Assembly: GCA_036397475.1 (NCBI GenBank)
Contig: DASWIV010000321.1
Coordinates: 1 to 10,599, forward strand
Reading direction: 5' to 3'
DNA length: 10,599 nucleotides
Origin: DASWIV01 sp036397475
GTDB taxonomy: Bacteria; JAJVIF01; JAPKYR01
Below are positions 1-5,962 of the stretch, one piece after another; the first letter of the stretch is position 1, and each line of letters starts with the position of its first letter. The translations under genes and the position numbers were made by a program. Below the pieces are notes generated by a model. It was not told the DNA's origin. It was given only the letters and a program-made list of their open reading frames with translations, and searched no databases.

Positions 1-290
1 TCTACAAAGAAGTGCTTCCTGGTCCAGCCTGAATAAGCTGACGGCAGATAATCATCGAGCTGCGCCCAGTCGCCGGTATACGCGAAATTGTCCCTGTAAT
101 GCATCTCCTGCGCATCGGTGATGCTCCTCAGAGCCTTGACACACGAGGATTCGTAGGCACTTCTCCGCGCTCCCGATAACGATGGAACCGCGATCGCCGC
201 GAGTATTCCGATGATGCTCGCGACCACAAGCACCTCCAGCAGAGTGAAGCCCCTGTATTGTTTTTCTATCTTTCTGAATTGCTTGAACAT
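1..290 (-). CDS. Small type IV pilin-like protein, array member 10 (partial)
   Basis: The first 96 codons of a gene that continues past the left edge, with no stop in the visible part. I read the start at the ATG at 290, preceded by a strong GGAGGT 10 nt upstream, the best ribosome site of the whole array. The leader MFKQFRKIEKQYRG is short and basic with Gly14|Phe15. The helix FTLLEVLVVASIIGILAAIAVP has Glu5 and Pro22, the most classical major-pilin N-terminus in the window. The stalk reads 'ALRSITDAQEMHYRDNFAYTGDW', as in its paralogues. By analogy about 70-80 residues are missing, including the 'TF....DG.V' signature. Its strong ribosome site suggests it could be an abundant subunit. Confidence 0.88.
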   Translation of the reverse strand, partial: MFKQFRKIEKQYRGFTLLEVLVVASIIGILAAIAVPSLSGARRSAYESSCVKALRSITDAQEMHYRDNFAYTGDWAQLDDYLPSAYSGWTRKHFFV

Positions 291-312
291 TTTCTTTTTG
301 ACCTCCGCTTTG

Positions 313-327
313 GCCGGTTTGACCGGC
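313..327. other. Small hairpin before array member 10
   Basis: gccggt-ttg-accggc is a perfect 6-bp GC-rich stem with a 3-nt loop in the 79-nt gap between array members 9 and 10. It lies a few bases upstream of the GGAGGT ribosome site on the minus strand. No T-run follows on the minus strand, so it does not look like an intrinsic terminator. It may protect or tune the downstream message. Confidence 0.5.
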
Positions 328-369
328 TCTACGGCAGCTTATTCTCTTTCCTGTTCTTTTTTTCTTAAT

Positions 370-852
370 CTACAAACCGTTGAAGAACCATGCATGTTCT
401 ACCGAGTTCATCACTCCGCCTTCGTCGGTCGTTGCGTACGTTCTCAAGTTCCAGAGTGAAAACTCTCTTGGATAAGCGACGGCTGAAAACCTGTTGCCGT
501 TCGAATACACGGCAATATCGATTGAATACAGGTACGCCATCGGCGTGTCGATCGGATTATTGAGATCGTCTATCTTGTCATAACCAGGATCGATCAGATC
601 GCCTTCGGCAAGCATGTCGTTCCACGTCCCGAATTCACGGTACCTGTGAAAATACATAGCCTCGCCTTCGCCAATATTTTTCATCGCCGCTATTGCGCGA
701 GTCTCATACGCGATCCTGCGGCCGCCGCGTGTGCTCGCGACAGCCATAGTCGCCAGGATCCCGATGATGGCGGCTACTGTAAGAACTTCAATCAGCGTGA
801 AGCCCTTTTCTTTCCTGTTCTTGTTTTTATTTTTATTTTTAACTTCGGGCAT
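370..852 (-). CDS. Small type IV pilin-like protein, array member 9
   Basis: 160 aa. The leader MPEVKNKNKNKNRKEKG contains a Lys-Asn dipeptide repeat encoded by a hexanucleotide repeat. Cleavage is at Gly17|Phe18. FTLIEVLTVAAIIGILATMAVAS has Glu5 but no Pro22. 'IAAMKNIGEGEAMYFHRYREFGTW' is the stalk junction. 'YSIDIAVYSNGNRFSAVAYP' and 'LRTYATTDEGGVM' are the C-terminal strands, with a tail containing Trp and ending FFNGL, which departs from the X-Pro-aromatic ending of its neighbours. AAGGA lies about 10 nt upstream of the ATG. The stop is TAG. A wider gap (79 nt) with a hairpin follows. Confidence 0.86.
   Translation of the reverse strand: MPEVKNKNKNKNRKEKGFTLIEVLTVAAIIGILATMAVASTRGGRRIAYETRAIAAMKNIGEGEAMYFHRYREFGTWNDMLAEGDLIDPGYDKIDDLNNPIDTPMAYLYSIDIAVYSNGNRFSAVAYPREFSLWNLRTYATTDEGGVMNSVEHAWFFNGL
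824..841. repeat. Hexanucleotide repeat coding for Lys-Asn pairs
   Basis: Three copies of ttttta on the plus strand encode part of the KNKNKN run in the leader of array member 9. Copy changes would keep the frame and only lengthen or shorten the charged leader. Confidence 0.8.
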
Positions 853-878
853 TATCCGAAATCCTTTTTAGTCATTCA

Positions 879-1373
879 TCAATACGGGGCCCATTCGAAT
901 AAGGTCTGAGCGATATTAACCACACCGGCGTCGGTTATGACAAACGTCTTGAGCCTGCCGTCGAGCGGCAAAGCGTAGACGGTGTAATTAAATACCGAGA
1001 AATTCTCGATAGGAGGACGCGGGCCGCCACCGCCTCCCTGGACAAACTGCAGTGAATACTGCTTGATAAAGGTGCCCGCGAACGCATCCGCCGAGTAGGA
1101 CCGTGGCAGGTATGTTGTCGCCAGAGCGCTGAAACCGAATGCGTACCTCCCGTTATCCATGAAATACATTTCCTCGGCTTCGGAGATAGCCTTCAATCCC
1201 TTAGCGGCACCGGTTTCGAACGTCTTCAACCTGGCCTGGGCCAGGCTGGCCACAGCGAGCGTGGAGAGAATGGCGATCAGGGTCGCCACCAGGACCATCT
1301 CAATAAGAGTGAATCCCTTCTCATCCCTGTTCCTTTTTTGTTCTTTCCGTTTATCGCACGGTTTATCGTTCAT
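879..1373 (-). CDS. Small type IV pilin-like protein with Gly-rich loop, array member 8
   Basis: 164 aa from the ATG at 1373. The frame opens earlier at 1418, which would overlap the previous gene by 16 nt. The inner ATG is preceded by AGGA at 8 nt, so it is the better start. The leader is highly charged (about 20 residues, KRKEQKRNRDEKG). FTLIEMVLVATLIAILSTLAVASL has Glu5 and Ala at +22. The stalk reads 'AAKGLKAISEAEEMYFMDNGRY', close to the family consensus. A short Gly/Pro loop (VQGGGGGPRPP, about 111-121) precedes 'YTVYALPLDGRLKTFVITDAGVV' and the tail WAPY. It is most like array member 9 in the helix and stalk, so these two may be a recent duplication. Confidence 0.87.
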   Translation of the reverse strand: MNDKPCDKRKEQKRNRDEKGFTLIEMVLVATLIAILSTLAVASLAQARLKTFETGAAKGLKAISEAEEMYFMDNGRYAFGFSALATTYLPRSYSADAFAGTFIKQYSLQFVQGGGGGPRPPIENFSVFNYTVYALPLDGRLKTFVITDAGVVNIAQTLFEWAPY

Positions 1374-1402
1374 TTTCTTTTCCTGTTTCCGCCCGTTAAA
1401 TT

Positions 1403-1939
1403 TTATATGGGACGCCACTGGGAAACCCCATTTGAGTACCTGCGTCCCTCGACCGTTCCCCTGTCGGTAATCCTCAATTCGAGCCAGTCGCTTATGTCAT
1501 AGCGGTGACGGTAAATTCCCTTGGCACGAATCGAGTACCTCTGAGGATTGATTGGATTCACTGTCCAGAAGCAGGTAAATCCCTGGACAAACGCGATCGA
1601 CCTCGACTTGTTCGGAGAATCCGAAAGAACATAACCCTCGTTTATATATGTAGGCTGCAATCCCTCGAACGACAGGGCATAAATCCCGTTATCGTTGTAA
1701 TGAGCCTCCATTGCAGCTGCCAGTTCTTTCATCTGATGAATTCCCTGGGTTTCAATCGCGCGCTGGCGCGCTTTCCTGTACGAGGAAAATGCGAAGGTTG
1801 ACAGGAGCGCAATAATAAGCGCAACCGTAAGGATCTCCGCCAGCGTGTATCCTCTCTCAGGTTTCTTCTCAGGTTTTTTCTTTTCAGGCAAGTCGATCAT
1901 GTGTTCAGCCTGCCCTTCTGTTATATGTGAATTACTCAT
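1403..1939 (-). CDS. Small type IV pilin-like protein, array member 7
   Basis: 178 aa from the ATG at 1939. An in-frame ATG at 1900 (MIDLPEKKK) would give 165 aa. The upstream start has GGAT 7 nt away and AAGGA further out. The leader contains a Lys/Pro/Glu-rich run (PEKKKPEKKPERG) before Gly30|Tyr31. The mature helix YTLAEILTVALIIALLSTFAFSSY has Glu5, lacks Pro22, and has Ala instead of a large residue at +4. 'MKELAAAMEAHYNDNGIYALSFEGL' is the stalk and first loop. 'RYSIRAKGIY' and 'LELRITDRGTVEGR' are the array's C-terminal strands, and the tail ends WRPI. One Cys (123). Only 18 nt separate it from the preceding stop. Confidence 0.83.
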   Translation of the reverse strand: MSNSHITEGQAEHMIDLPEKKKPEKKPERGYTLAEILTVALIIALLSTFAFSSYRKARQRAIETQGIHQMKELAAAMEAHYNDNGIYALSFEGLQPTYINEGYVLSDSPNKSRSIAFVQGFTCFWTVNPINPQRYSIRAKGIYRHRYDISDWLELRITDRGTVEGRRYSNGVSQWRPI

Positions 1940-1957
1940 TTCTGACGATCCGTTTCC

Positions 1958-2452
1958 TTACCTTGGTAACCAGTTGACTCCGTCACGCGACTGCTCCACT
2001 ATCCCGTCCTCGAACATCCTGAATGTATGCAGGTTGAGCGAATTTCCAGGATCGGGATATGCGACCCACGCGAATCCGTAGGTGCGATCCTTGAACGTAT
2101 CCCGAACAAAGAAATCGATCGAATAATGCTTGGCGAGCCTTTCGCGGTCGGTGCGTCCATACTTACGCCAGTTCTCGTTGACATATTCACGCTGCCTTAA
2201 TCCTTCGAAGTTCGTGAAATGCCTGTGTACATTCCTGTAGGCGATCTCCGCCGACCCGAGTGTGTTCAGCGCCTTGATCGCGCTGAGTTCGTAGGCTCCG
2301 CGCTTGGCTCCGTTAAGCTGGATAATTCCCATCGAGACGATCACAGTGATGATCGACACGACCAGAAGTATTTCCAGCAGCGTGAATCCACGCTCGTTTT
2401 CCGGAACAGAATTCTCCGTTTTCTCGATTTCTTTTATTTTGTCTTCAGTCAT
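1958..2452 (-). CDS. Small type IV pilin-like protein, array member 6
   Basis: 164 aa from the ATG at 2452. An ATG two codons upstream (2458) is also in frame, but the GGAG ribosome site is only 1 nt from that codon and 7 nt from the second, so I prefer 2452. The leader is acidic and long (MTEDKIKEIEKTEN to Gly22), unusual for a signal normally rich in Lys/Arg. The mature protein starts FTLLEILLVVSIITVIV with Glu5; Ile replaces Pro22. 'IKALNTLGSAEIAYRNVHRHF' is the stalk junction. 'HYSIDFFV' and 'YGFAWVAYPDPG' are the central strands. 'LHTFRMFEDGIVEQ' and the tail WLPR close it. A small GC-rich inverted repeat lies immediately before the ribosome site. Confidence 0.83.
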   Translation of the reverse strand: MTEDKIKEIEKTENSVPENERGFTLLEILLVVSIITVIVSMGIIQLNGAKRGAYELSAIKALNTLGSAEIAYRNVHRHFTNFEGLRQREYVNENWRKYGRTDRERLAKHYSIDFFVRDTFKDRTYGFAWVAYPDPGNSLNLHTFRMFEDGIVEQSRDGVNWLPR

Positions 2453-2509
2453 TTTCATGCTCCGCCCGCACGGGCAAAAACAGCGATTCGATTTTATTCA
2501 TCCATTCTG

Positions 2510-3037
2510 TCAGAACGGCTGCAATATGTCATCCTTCATGATCACGCCGCCTGGATCCAGGTAAAAAGTCGATAGCCCCAGATTATTCTGTATCGGGACT
2601 GCCATAAGGACATAGGTATGGCTTCCCCATCGCTCTGGTTCATCCGTTCCGCCACCTAGTCCACCAAGCCCGGAATCTCCGCCCCCACCGAATCCTGTCG
2701 GGGGAATTCCGTAAGCGAACAATCTGTATCCCCTGCAGAAATGGTTCTCGGCATGGCGAATGTAATACGGCTCCGGGAGAAACCTGTCGATCTCACGGAA
2801 GAACAGCCGCGACGGCTCCTCGGTATGAACGGGATAAAATCCCATTTCGCGGTAATATAGCTCAAAGGCTTCCTGAATCACTTTCAATCCCTTGACCGCT
2901 CCGGCTTCATACACGACCTTCTCGACCTTCCTCGTCGCAGGAATAGCGAGTACGGTCAGGATCCCGATTATTCCCACGACAGCGAGAACTTCGAGCAGCG
3001 TGAATCCCTTCTGTTTTTTATTTATGCCATTCATCAT
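2510..3037 (-). CDS. Small type IV pilin-like protein with Gly-rich loop, array member 5
   Basis: 175 aa. Leader MMNGINKKQKG is short and basic with Gly11|Phe12. FTLLEVLAVVGIIGILTVLAIP has Glu5 and Pro22, the classical major-pilin pattern. The start is well supported: AGGA sits 4-8 nt ahead of two consecutive ATG codons (3037 and 3034), so either may be used. The stalk carries 'GLKVIQEAFELYYREMGFY'. A Gly-rich loop at about residues 115-130 (GFGGGGDSGLGGLGGG) separates the middle region from the C-terminal strands 'TYVLMAVPI', 'LSTFYLDPGGVIM' and the tail LQPF. Single Cys (101). It may be an abundant subunit because it has the best ribosome site and a canonical helix, but that is inference. 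Confidence 0.87.
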   Translation of the reverse strand: MMNGINKKQKGFTLLEVLAVVGIIGILTVLAIPATRKVEKVVYEAGAVKGLKVIQEAFELYYREMGFYPVHTEEPSRLFFREIDRFLPEPYYIRHAENHFCRGYRLFAYGIPPTGFGGGGDSGLGGLGGGTDEPERWGSHTYVLMAVPIQNNLGLSTFYLDPGGVIMKDDILQPF

Positions 3038-3092
3038 TGTTTCCTGTTCAATTCGTGCGACGTATGCGGATCAGACAAAATCAGTAAAAATC

Positions 3093-3124
3093 AATAAATA
3101 TTAATAAATATTAATAAATATTAA
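3093..3124. repeat. 10-bp tandem repeat, 3.2 copies
   Basis: The unit aataaatatt is repeated three times exactly plus two bases. It spans the last codons and stop of pilin array member 4 and continues into the 73-nt gap. On the minus strand the stop TAA falls in the first copy, so loss or gain of later copies would change only the spacer length before array member 5. Confidence 0.9.
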
Positions 3125-3623
3125 TCGGTTCGAAATACTGCGTATCGCGCACGATACCATCGCCGATTATGAAAAACGTTTTCAAATCCATGCCTCGCTC
3201 GATCGGCCACGCGACAATCGAGTAATTCTGCGGATAGGTCCCGAGGTTAATCAATTGGATCGAATACCCCTTGATGAACTCGCCGCGGCGCCCCGATAAC
3301 CTGTCCCATCCTTTCGCGTCGATCGCGTCGACCTTCCTGAAATCGTGCCACTGGTCACGTCCGGATGTGTAGTATCCAAATGCATCGTAATACAATTCTT
3401 CAGCTTCGGCGATCTGCTTGAGCCCCGTTACCGCGTTGGTCTCAAGGGCTGTCCTTCTCGCTACCTGCATGCTTGGAATCGCGATGGTCGCGAGAACTGC
3501 GATCATACCTACCGCGAGCATGATCTCGACCATCGTGTAACCGGATGATTTGGATTTCTCCGCGTCGCGATCAGGAGTTTCGTTTTTCGGTTTATTCGCC
3601 ATTTTTATTTTCAGTCCGAACAT
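3111..3623 (-). CDS. Small type IV pilin-like protein, array member 4
   Basis: 170 aa from the ATG at 3623. An internal ATG at 3602 (MANKPKNE) would give 163 aa and a 21-residue leader, and I cannot decide between them because neither has a strong ribosome site. Cleavage is at Gly28|Tyr29 in the long form. Mature YTMVEIMLAVGMIAVLA has Glu at +5 and Pro at +22 (AIPSM), the most GspG/PilE-like helix of the array. The stalk has 'GLKQIAEAEELYYDAFGYY'. 'GEFIKGYSIQL' and 'YSIVAWPI' are the central strands. 'DLKTFFIIGDGIVRD' is a textbook example of the array's C-terminal signature, followed by the tail EPINIY. The stop codon lies inside a 10-bp tandem repeat. The 73-nt gap that follows is one of the widest in the cluster. 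Confidence 0.85.
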   Translation of the reverse strand: MFGLKIKMANKPKNETPDRDAEKSKSSGYTMVEIMLAVGMIAVLATIAIPSMQVARRTALETNAVTGLKQIAEAEELYYDAFGYYTSGRDQWHDFRKVDAIDAKGWDRLSGRRGEFIKGYSIQLINLGTYPQNYSIVAWPIERGMDLKTFFIIGDGIVRDTQYFEPINIY

Positions 3624-3634
3624 TTTTGCTTCGT

Positions 3635-4156
3635 TTAATACAGTGTAACGGGAAGACCATCCGTTTCAAGACCTTCCCGTACCGGCGGAACCTGCAGGAT
3701 GTTAGCAGAATCCGGCTCGCTGGTAATGAACAGGTTGATGTTGAAAGTTCTCAATCCCATCTGGTTATTTCCAGCCGGGATCGCATCGACCTTGAAATAA
3801 AGAGAATTTTCCGTGTTAGGCACATAGAACGCAAGCGAATACCTGTCAATGAAAGGAAGCACACTGGAGTTGCTCGTCGGGCTCAAGTAATTAAACGACG
3901 TCGAATATCCAAAGGGCAGAAAACTCGCCGACTGGAGCTCGACAAAATCCCCAAACCTTCCAAATTCCTTGTAAAATCGACTTTCCGCAAGTGAGATCCT
4001 CTCGAGCCTGCTTATCGCGTTGTCTTCAAAGACGACACGACGCGCCTGCATGTACGACGGTATCGCGAATGACGCGATCAGGCCGATAAGCACGCACACT
4101 GTCAGGACCTCTATCAACGTCCATCCTTCCTCTTTATTTTCAAGCAAATTCCGCAT
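3635..4156 (-). CDS. Small type IV pilin-like protein, array member 3 (Trp at +1)
   Basis: 173 aa from the ATG at 4156. The open frame extends upstream to 4279, but that longer start would overlap the previous gene by about 97 nt and place a non-signal-like stretch ahead of the leader. The 4156 start gives a normal leader, MRNLLENKEEG. Cleavage would fall at Gly11|Trp12; Trp is an unusual +1 residue. WTLIEVLTV keeps Glu5, and Pro33 sits at mature 22 (AIPSY) as in major pilins. 'RLERISLAESRFYKEFGRF' forms the stalk junction. The C-terminal 'LRTFNIN' motif is followed by a tail longer than in its neighbours, rich in Pro and ending LPVTLY; the usual DG(I/V)V turn is absent. The gap to the upstream gene is 26 nt. 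Confidence 0.8.
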   Translation of the reverse strand: MRNLLENKEEGWTLIEVLTVCVLIGLIASFAIPSYMQARRVVFEDNAISRLERISLAESRFYKEFGRFGDFVELQSASFLPFGYSTSFNYLSPTSNSSVLPFIDRYSLAFYVPNTENSLYFKVDAIPAGNNQMGLRTFNINLFITSEPDSANILQVPPVREGLETDGLPVTLY

Positions 4157-4182
4157 ATTAAAATTTCGTATTTTCTTAATAC

Positions 4183-4704
4183 TTAAAAAACCGGACGTCC
4201 CGAATCGAGGTAGCGTACAACACCGTCCTGCTCGACAAACATGCTTCTGAGATCGTCGATTCCGCCAAGCGGGGTCCAACGCGGGTACCAGAGATGAACT
4301 TCATTCACGACCGGTGTCGCGATAATCTGAAATCCGTTCTGGTTCTCATCGATGACAAATTCAAGCAGGTACTCCTGGATATATGCCGGGCGCTTGTAAT
4401 GCTGCAACTCGTCGCTCTGGTACAGATACTGCTCGTCAATGTACCCCTCTTCGGTCAGGGAGCTGAACGAGTCACCCGAGCTTCCCGCATTCCATTTATC
4501 CGTGTATTCGCCAAACTCCTTGAAATACATGTTTTCGTAAACCGCAAGCTGCCCGAGACGCTGTGCGCAGTAATGCTCTTTCGCACGGCGCTTAACTTCG
4601 AGATACTGGACCGTACCGACCGTGACGAGTATTCCAACTATCGTCGCCACGATCAAAACTTCCATCAGCGTATATCCATGTTGTTTTCTAATAAATTTTT
4701 TCAT
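4183..4704 (-). CDS. Small type IV pilin-like protein, array member 2
   Basis: 173 aa. Short classical leader MKKFIRKQHG with Gly10|Tyr11 and mature YTLMEVLIVATIVGILV carrying Glu at +5. There is no Pro22; Val occupies that position. The stalk region has 'RLGQLAVYENMYFKEFGEYTD', the array's version of the helix-to-loop junction. A middle insertion rich in Ser, Tyr and Gln follows. The end shows the shared strands 'FQIIATPV' and 'LRSMFVEQDGVV', and the tail finishes RPVF. A single Cys (46) means no intramolecular disulfide, unlike the disulfide loop of classical type IVa pilins. The gene begins 17 nt after the previous stop, with a weak AGAGAT-type ribosome site. Confidence 0.85.
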   Translation of the reverse strand: MKKFIRKQHGYTLMEVLIVATIVGILVTVGTVQYLEVKRRAKEHYCAQRLGQLAVYENMYFKEFGEYTDKWNAGSSGDSFSSLTEEGYIDEQYLYQSDELQHYKRPAYIQEYLLEFVIDENQNGFQIIATPVVNEVHLWYPRWTPLGGIDDLRSMFVEQDGVVRYLDSGRPVF

Positions 4705-4721
4705 AACAGTATCTCTGGCGG

Positions 4722-5255
4722 CTATCTTACGTAAGGAAATAACCGGTCTGCGTTCTCTTCATTCCAGCGCCAGTATACTTCACCGTCCTCGGACATATAA
4801 AACGTCTTCAGCTTAAGTGAATTGTAAAGCGGCAGTGCCCGGATGAAATACCTGAACTGGTCCGGCTCCGACTCAAACTCCCCTTCCGCCCGTAGAAATT
4901 CAAGGCGGTAATTCGGGATGTACGCGTTGACCGTGTGTCGTTTTTCATCGTCCTGCTCGTAAAAATCAGGTATCAGGTCGGCGTTCTGCAGATCGAGAAA
5001 AGTCCCGTAGCTGTTGCTCGGATTGATAACCGGATCGTTTGAGTACCGGTACATTGTCTGCGCCTGAGCGATCGATTTCAATCTCTGCGACGCTGTCTCC
5101 TCGATCGAATATCTCTTGAAATTCTTCGTCATACCCTGAGTCGCAAGCACCAGTATGATCATCAGAGCCGCGACCCCAAGCATTTCTATAAGAGTGTATC
5201 CTTCCTGTTTTGAAAGGGTATCTGTCTCTCGTAGTTTTTCGGAATCAGTACGCAT
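4722..5255 (-). CDS. Small type IV pilin-like protein, array member 1
   Basis: 177 aa. The leader is unusually long and mixed-charge (19 residues), ending in Gly19|Tyr20. The mature start is YTLIEMLGVAA with Glu24 at +5. The helix lacks the Pro22 found in many major pilins. It then follows the array plan: 'RLKSIAQAQTMYRY' in the helical stalk, a middle region with 'FLDLQNADLIPDFY', a strand with 'YRLEF', and the C-terminal signature 'LKLKTFYMSEDGEV' followed by a Trp-rich tail ending FPYVR. It opens the ten-gene pilin array, 25 nt after the GspJ-like gene. No strong Shine-Dalgarno is visible. It could serve as a GspH/FimU-like minor subunit joining tip to shaft, given its position next to the trio, but this is a guess from order. 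Confidence 0.85.
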   Translation of the reverse strand: MRTDSEKLRETDTLSKQEGYTLIEMLGVAALMIILVLATQGMTKNFKRYSIEETASQRLKSIAQAQTMYRYSNDPVINPSNSYGTFLDLQNADLIPDFYEQDDEKRHTVNAYIPNYRLEFLRAEGEFESEPDQFRYFIRALPLYNSLKLKTFYMSEDGEVYWRWNEENADRLFPYVR

Positions 5256-5280
5256 CTGGTTAAATTGCCCGGAACCCTTT

Positions 5281-5937
5281 TTACTTAAACGACAGCTGGG
5301 TTTCGATATCGTCGAAATCTCCGGGGGGTTCCTTGATGCCCAGTTCTCCGTTCCTTAATGCAGCTGTGTACGCTCTCTGCACAGTCGCGCCGTTAATATT
5401 TATGCTCGCGGTCATCTCGACCAATGAAATTTCAGGTATCTGGTCAGTAGCGGTTCCATCCACATCAAAATAACTCAACTGGAAGTTCGCCATACCGCTT
5501 GAAAGTATAGATGTACCCTGGTTGCTCGAGGATGAGGTCATCACTGTCCGGACCAGGTAATCCTCCCTGGAAAATGCTCCCGGACGGACGCTCCACCTGA
5601 TCCATATCTCGTCGCCGTCGTTTGTCGGATAACCGAGGATCAGCACATTCGGACTGGCGGTCTGCCTGAACACAAGCCCGCCTCCATCATCGTGCACCGT
5701 TCCGTTGTACATCCACACGGCGTTATGGATATCGTCCATGAACTCCATACTTACACGCTGGTGGCCGTGATCGACAGACCACTGGTCGGTGATCTCGTTC
5801 AGGACATCCATCCCTTCCATCAATCCGATTACCACTCCTGCCGCCACAAGGGTCGACAAACCGACAACCAGCAGCGATTCAAGAAGGGTGAATCCTCTCT
5901 CGGTTCTCAATTTCAATATTTTCTTCATTACCGACAT
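5281..5937 (-). CDS. PilW/GspJ-like minor pilin
   Basis: 218 aa, close to the usual PilW/GspJ length. The leader MSVMKKILKLRTERG ends at Gly15. The mature protein begins FTLLESLLVVGLS with Glu at +5 and a long hydrophobic helix rich in Val and Gly. The body matches the PilW/GspJ layout: an amphipathic helix with 'QRVSMEFMDDIHNA', then beta strands ('DEIWIRWSV', 'ANFQLSYFD'), then a strand near 'LVEMTASINING' and the 'AALRN' ending typical of processed minor pilins. A second ATG lies at codon 4. Neither start has a good Shine-Dalgarno, so coupling to the upstream gene (25-nt gap) is likely. With genes 1 and 2 it completes a K-I-J-like tip trio. It is unusual here in having a normal size and no added domain. 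Confidence 0.85.
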   Translation of the reverse strand: MSVMKKILKLRTERGFTLLESLLVVGLSTLVAAGVVIGLMEGMDVLNEITDQWSVDHGHQRVSMEFMDDIHNAVWMYNGTVHDDGGGLVFRQTASPNVLILGYPTNDGDEIWIRWSVRPGAFSREDYLVRTVMTSSSSNQGTSILSSGMANFQLSYFDVDGTATDQIPEISLVEMTASININGATVQRAYTAALRNGELGIKEPPGDFDDIETQLSFK

Positions 5938-5962
5938 GTATGTTTTTTATTCGACATCTTTA

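Noticed and set aside
2464..2475. gcccg-ca-cgggc inverted repeat as a terminator
   Set aside because: On the coding strand the T-run lies before, not after, the stem, and the pairing arms are only 4-5 bp; at most a minor structure next to the ribosome site of array member 6.
3038..3110. Internal promoter between array members 4 and 5
   Set aside because: AT-rich hexamers are plentiful but come from the tandem repeat; no convincing -35/-10 pair.
3093..3124. CRISPR array or iteron origin
   Set aside because: The units are 10 bp with no spacers, pure AT, and no cas or replication gene is nearby.
4157..4279. N-terminal extension of array member 3
   Set aside because: It overlaps the end of array member 2, is Arg/Cys-rich and unlike a prepilin leader; the inner ATG at 4156 gives a normal leader.
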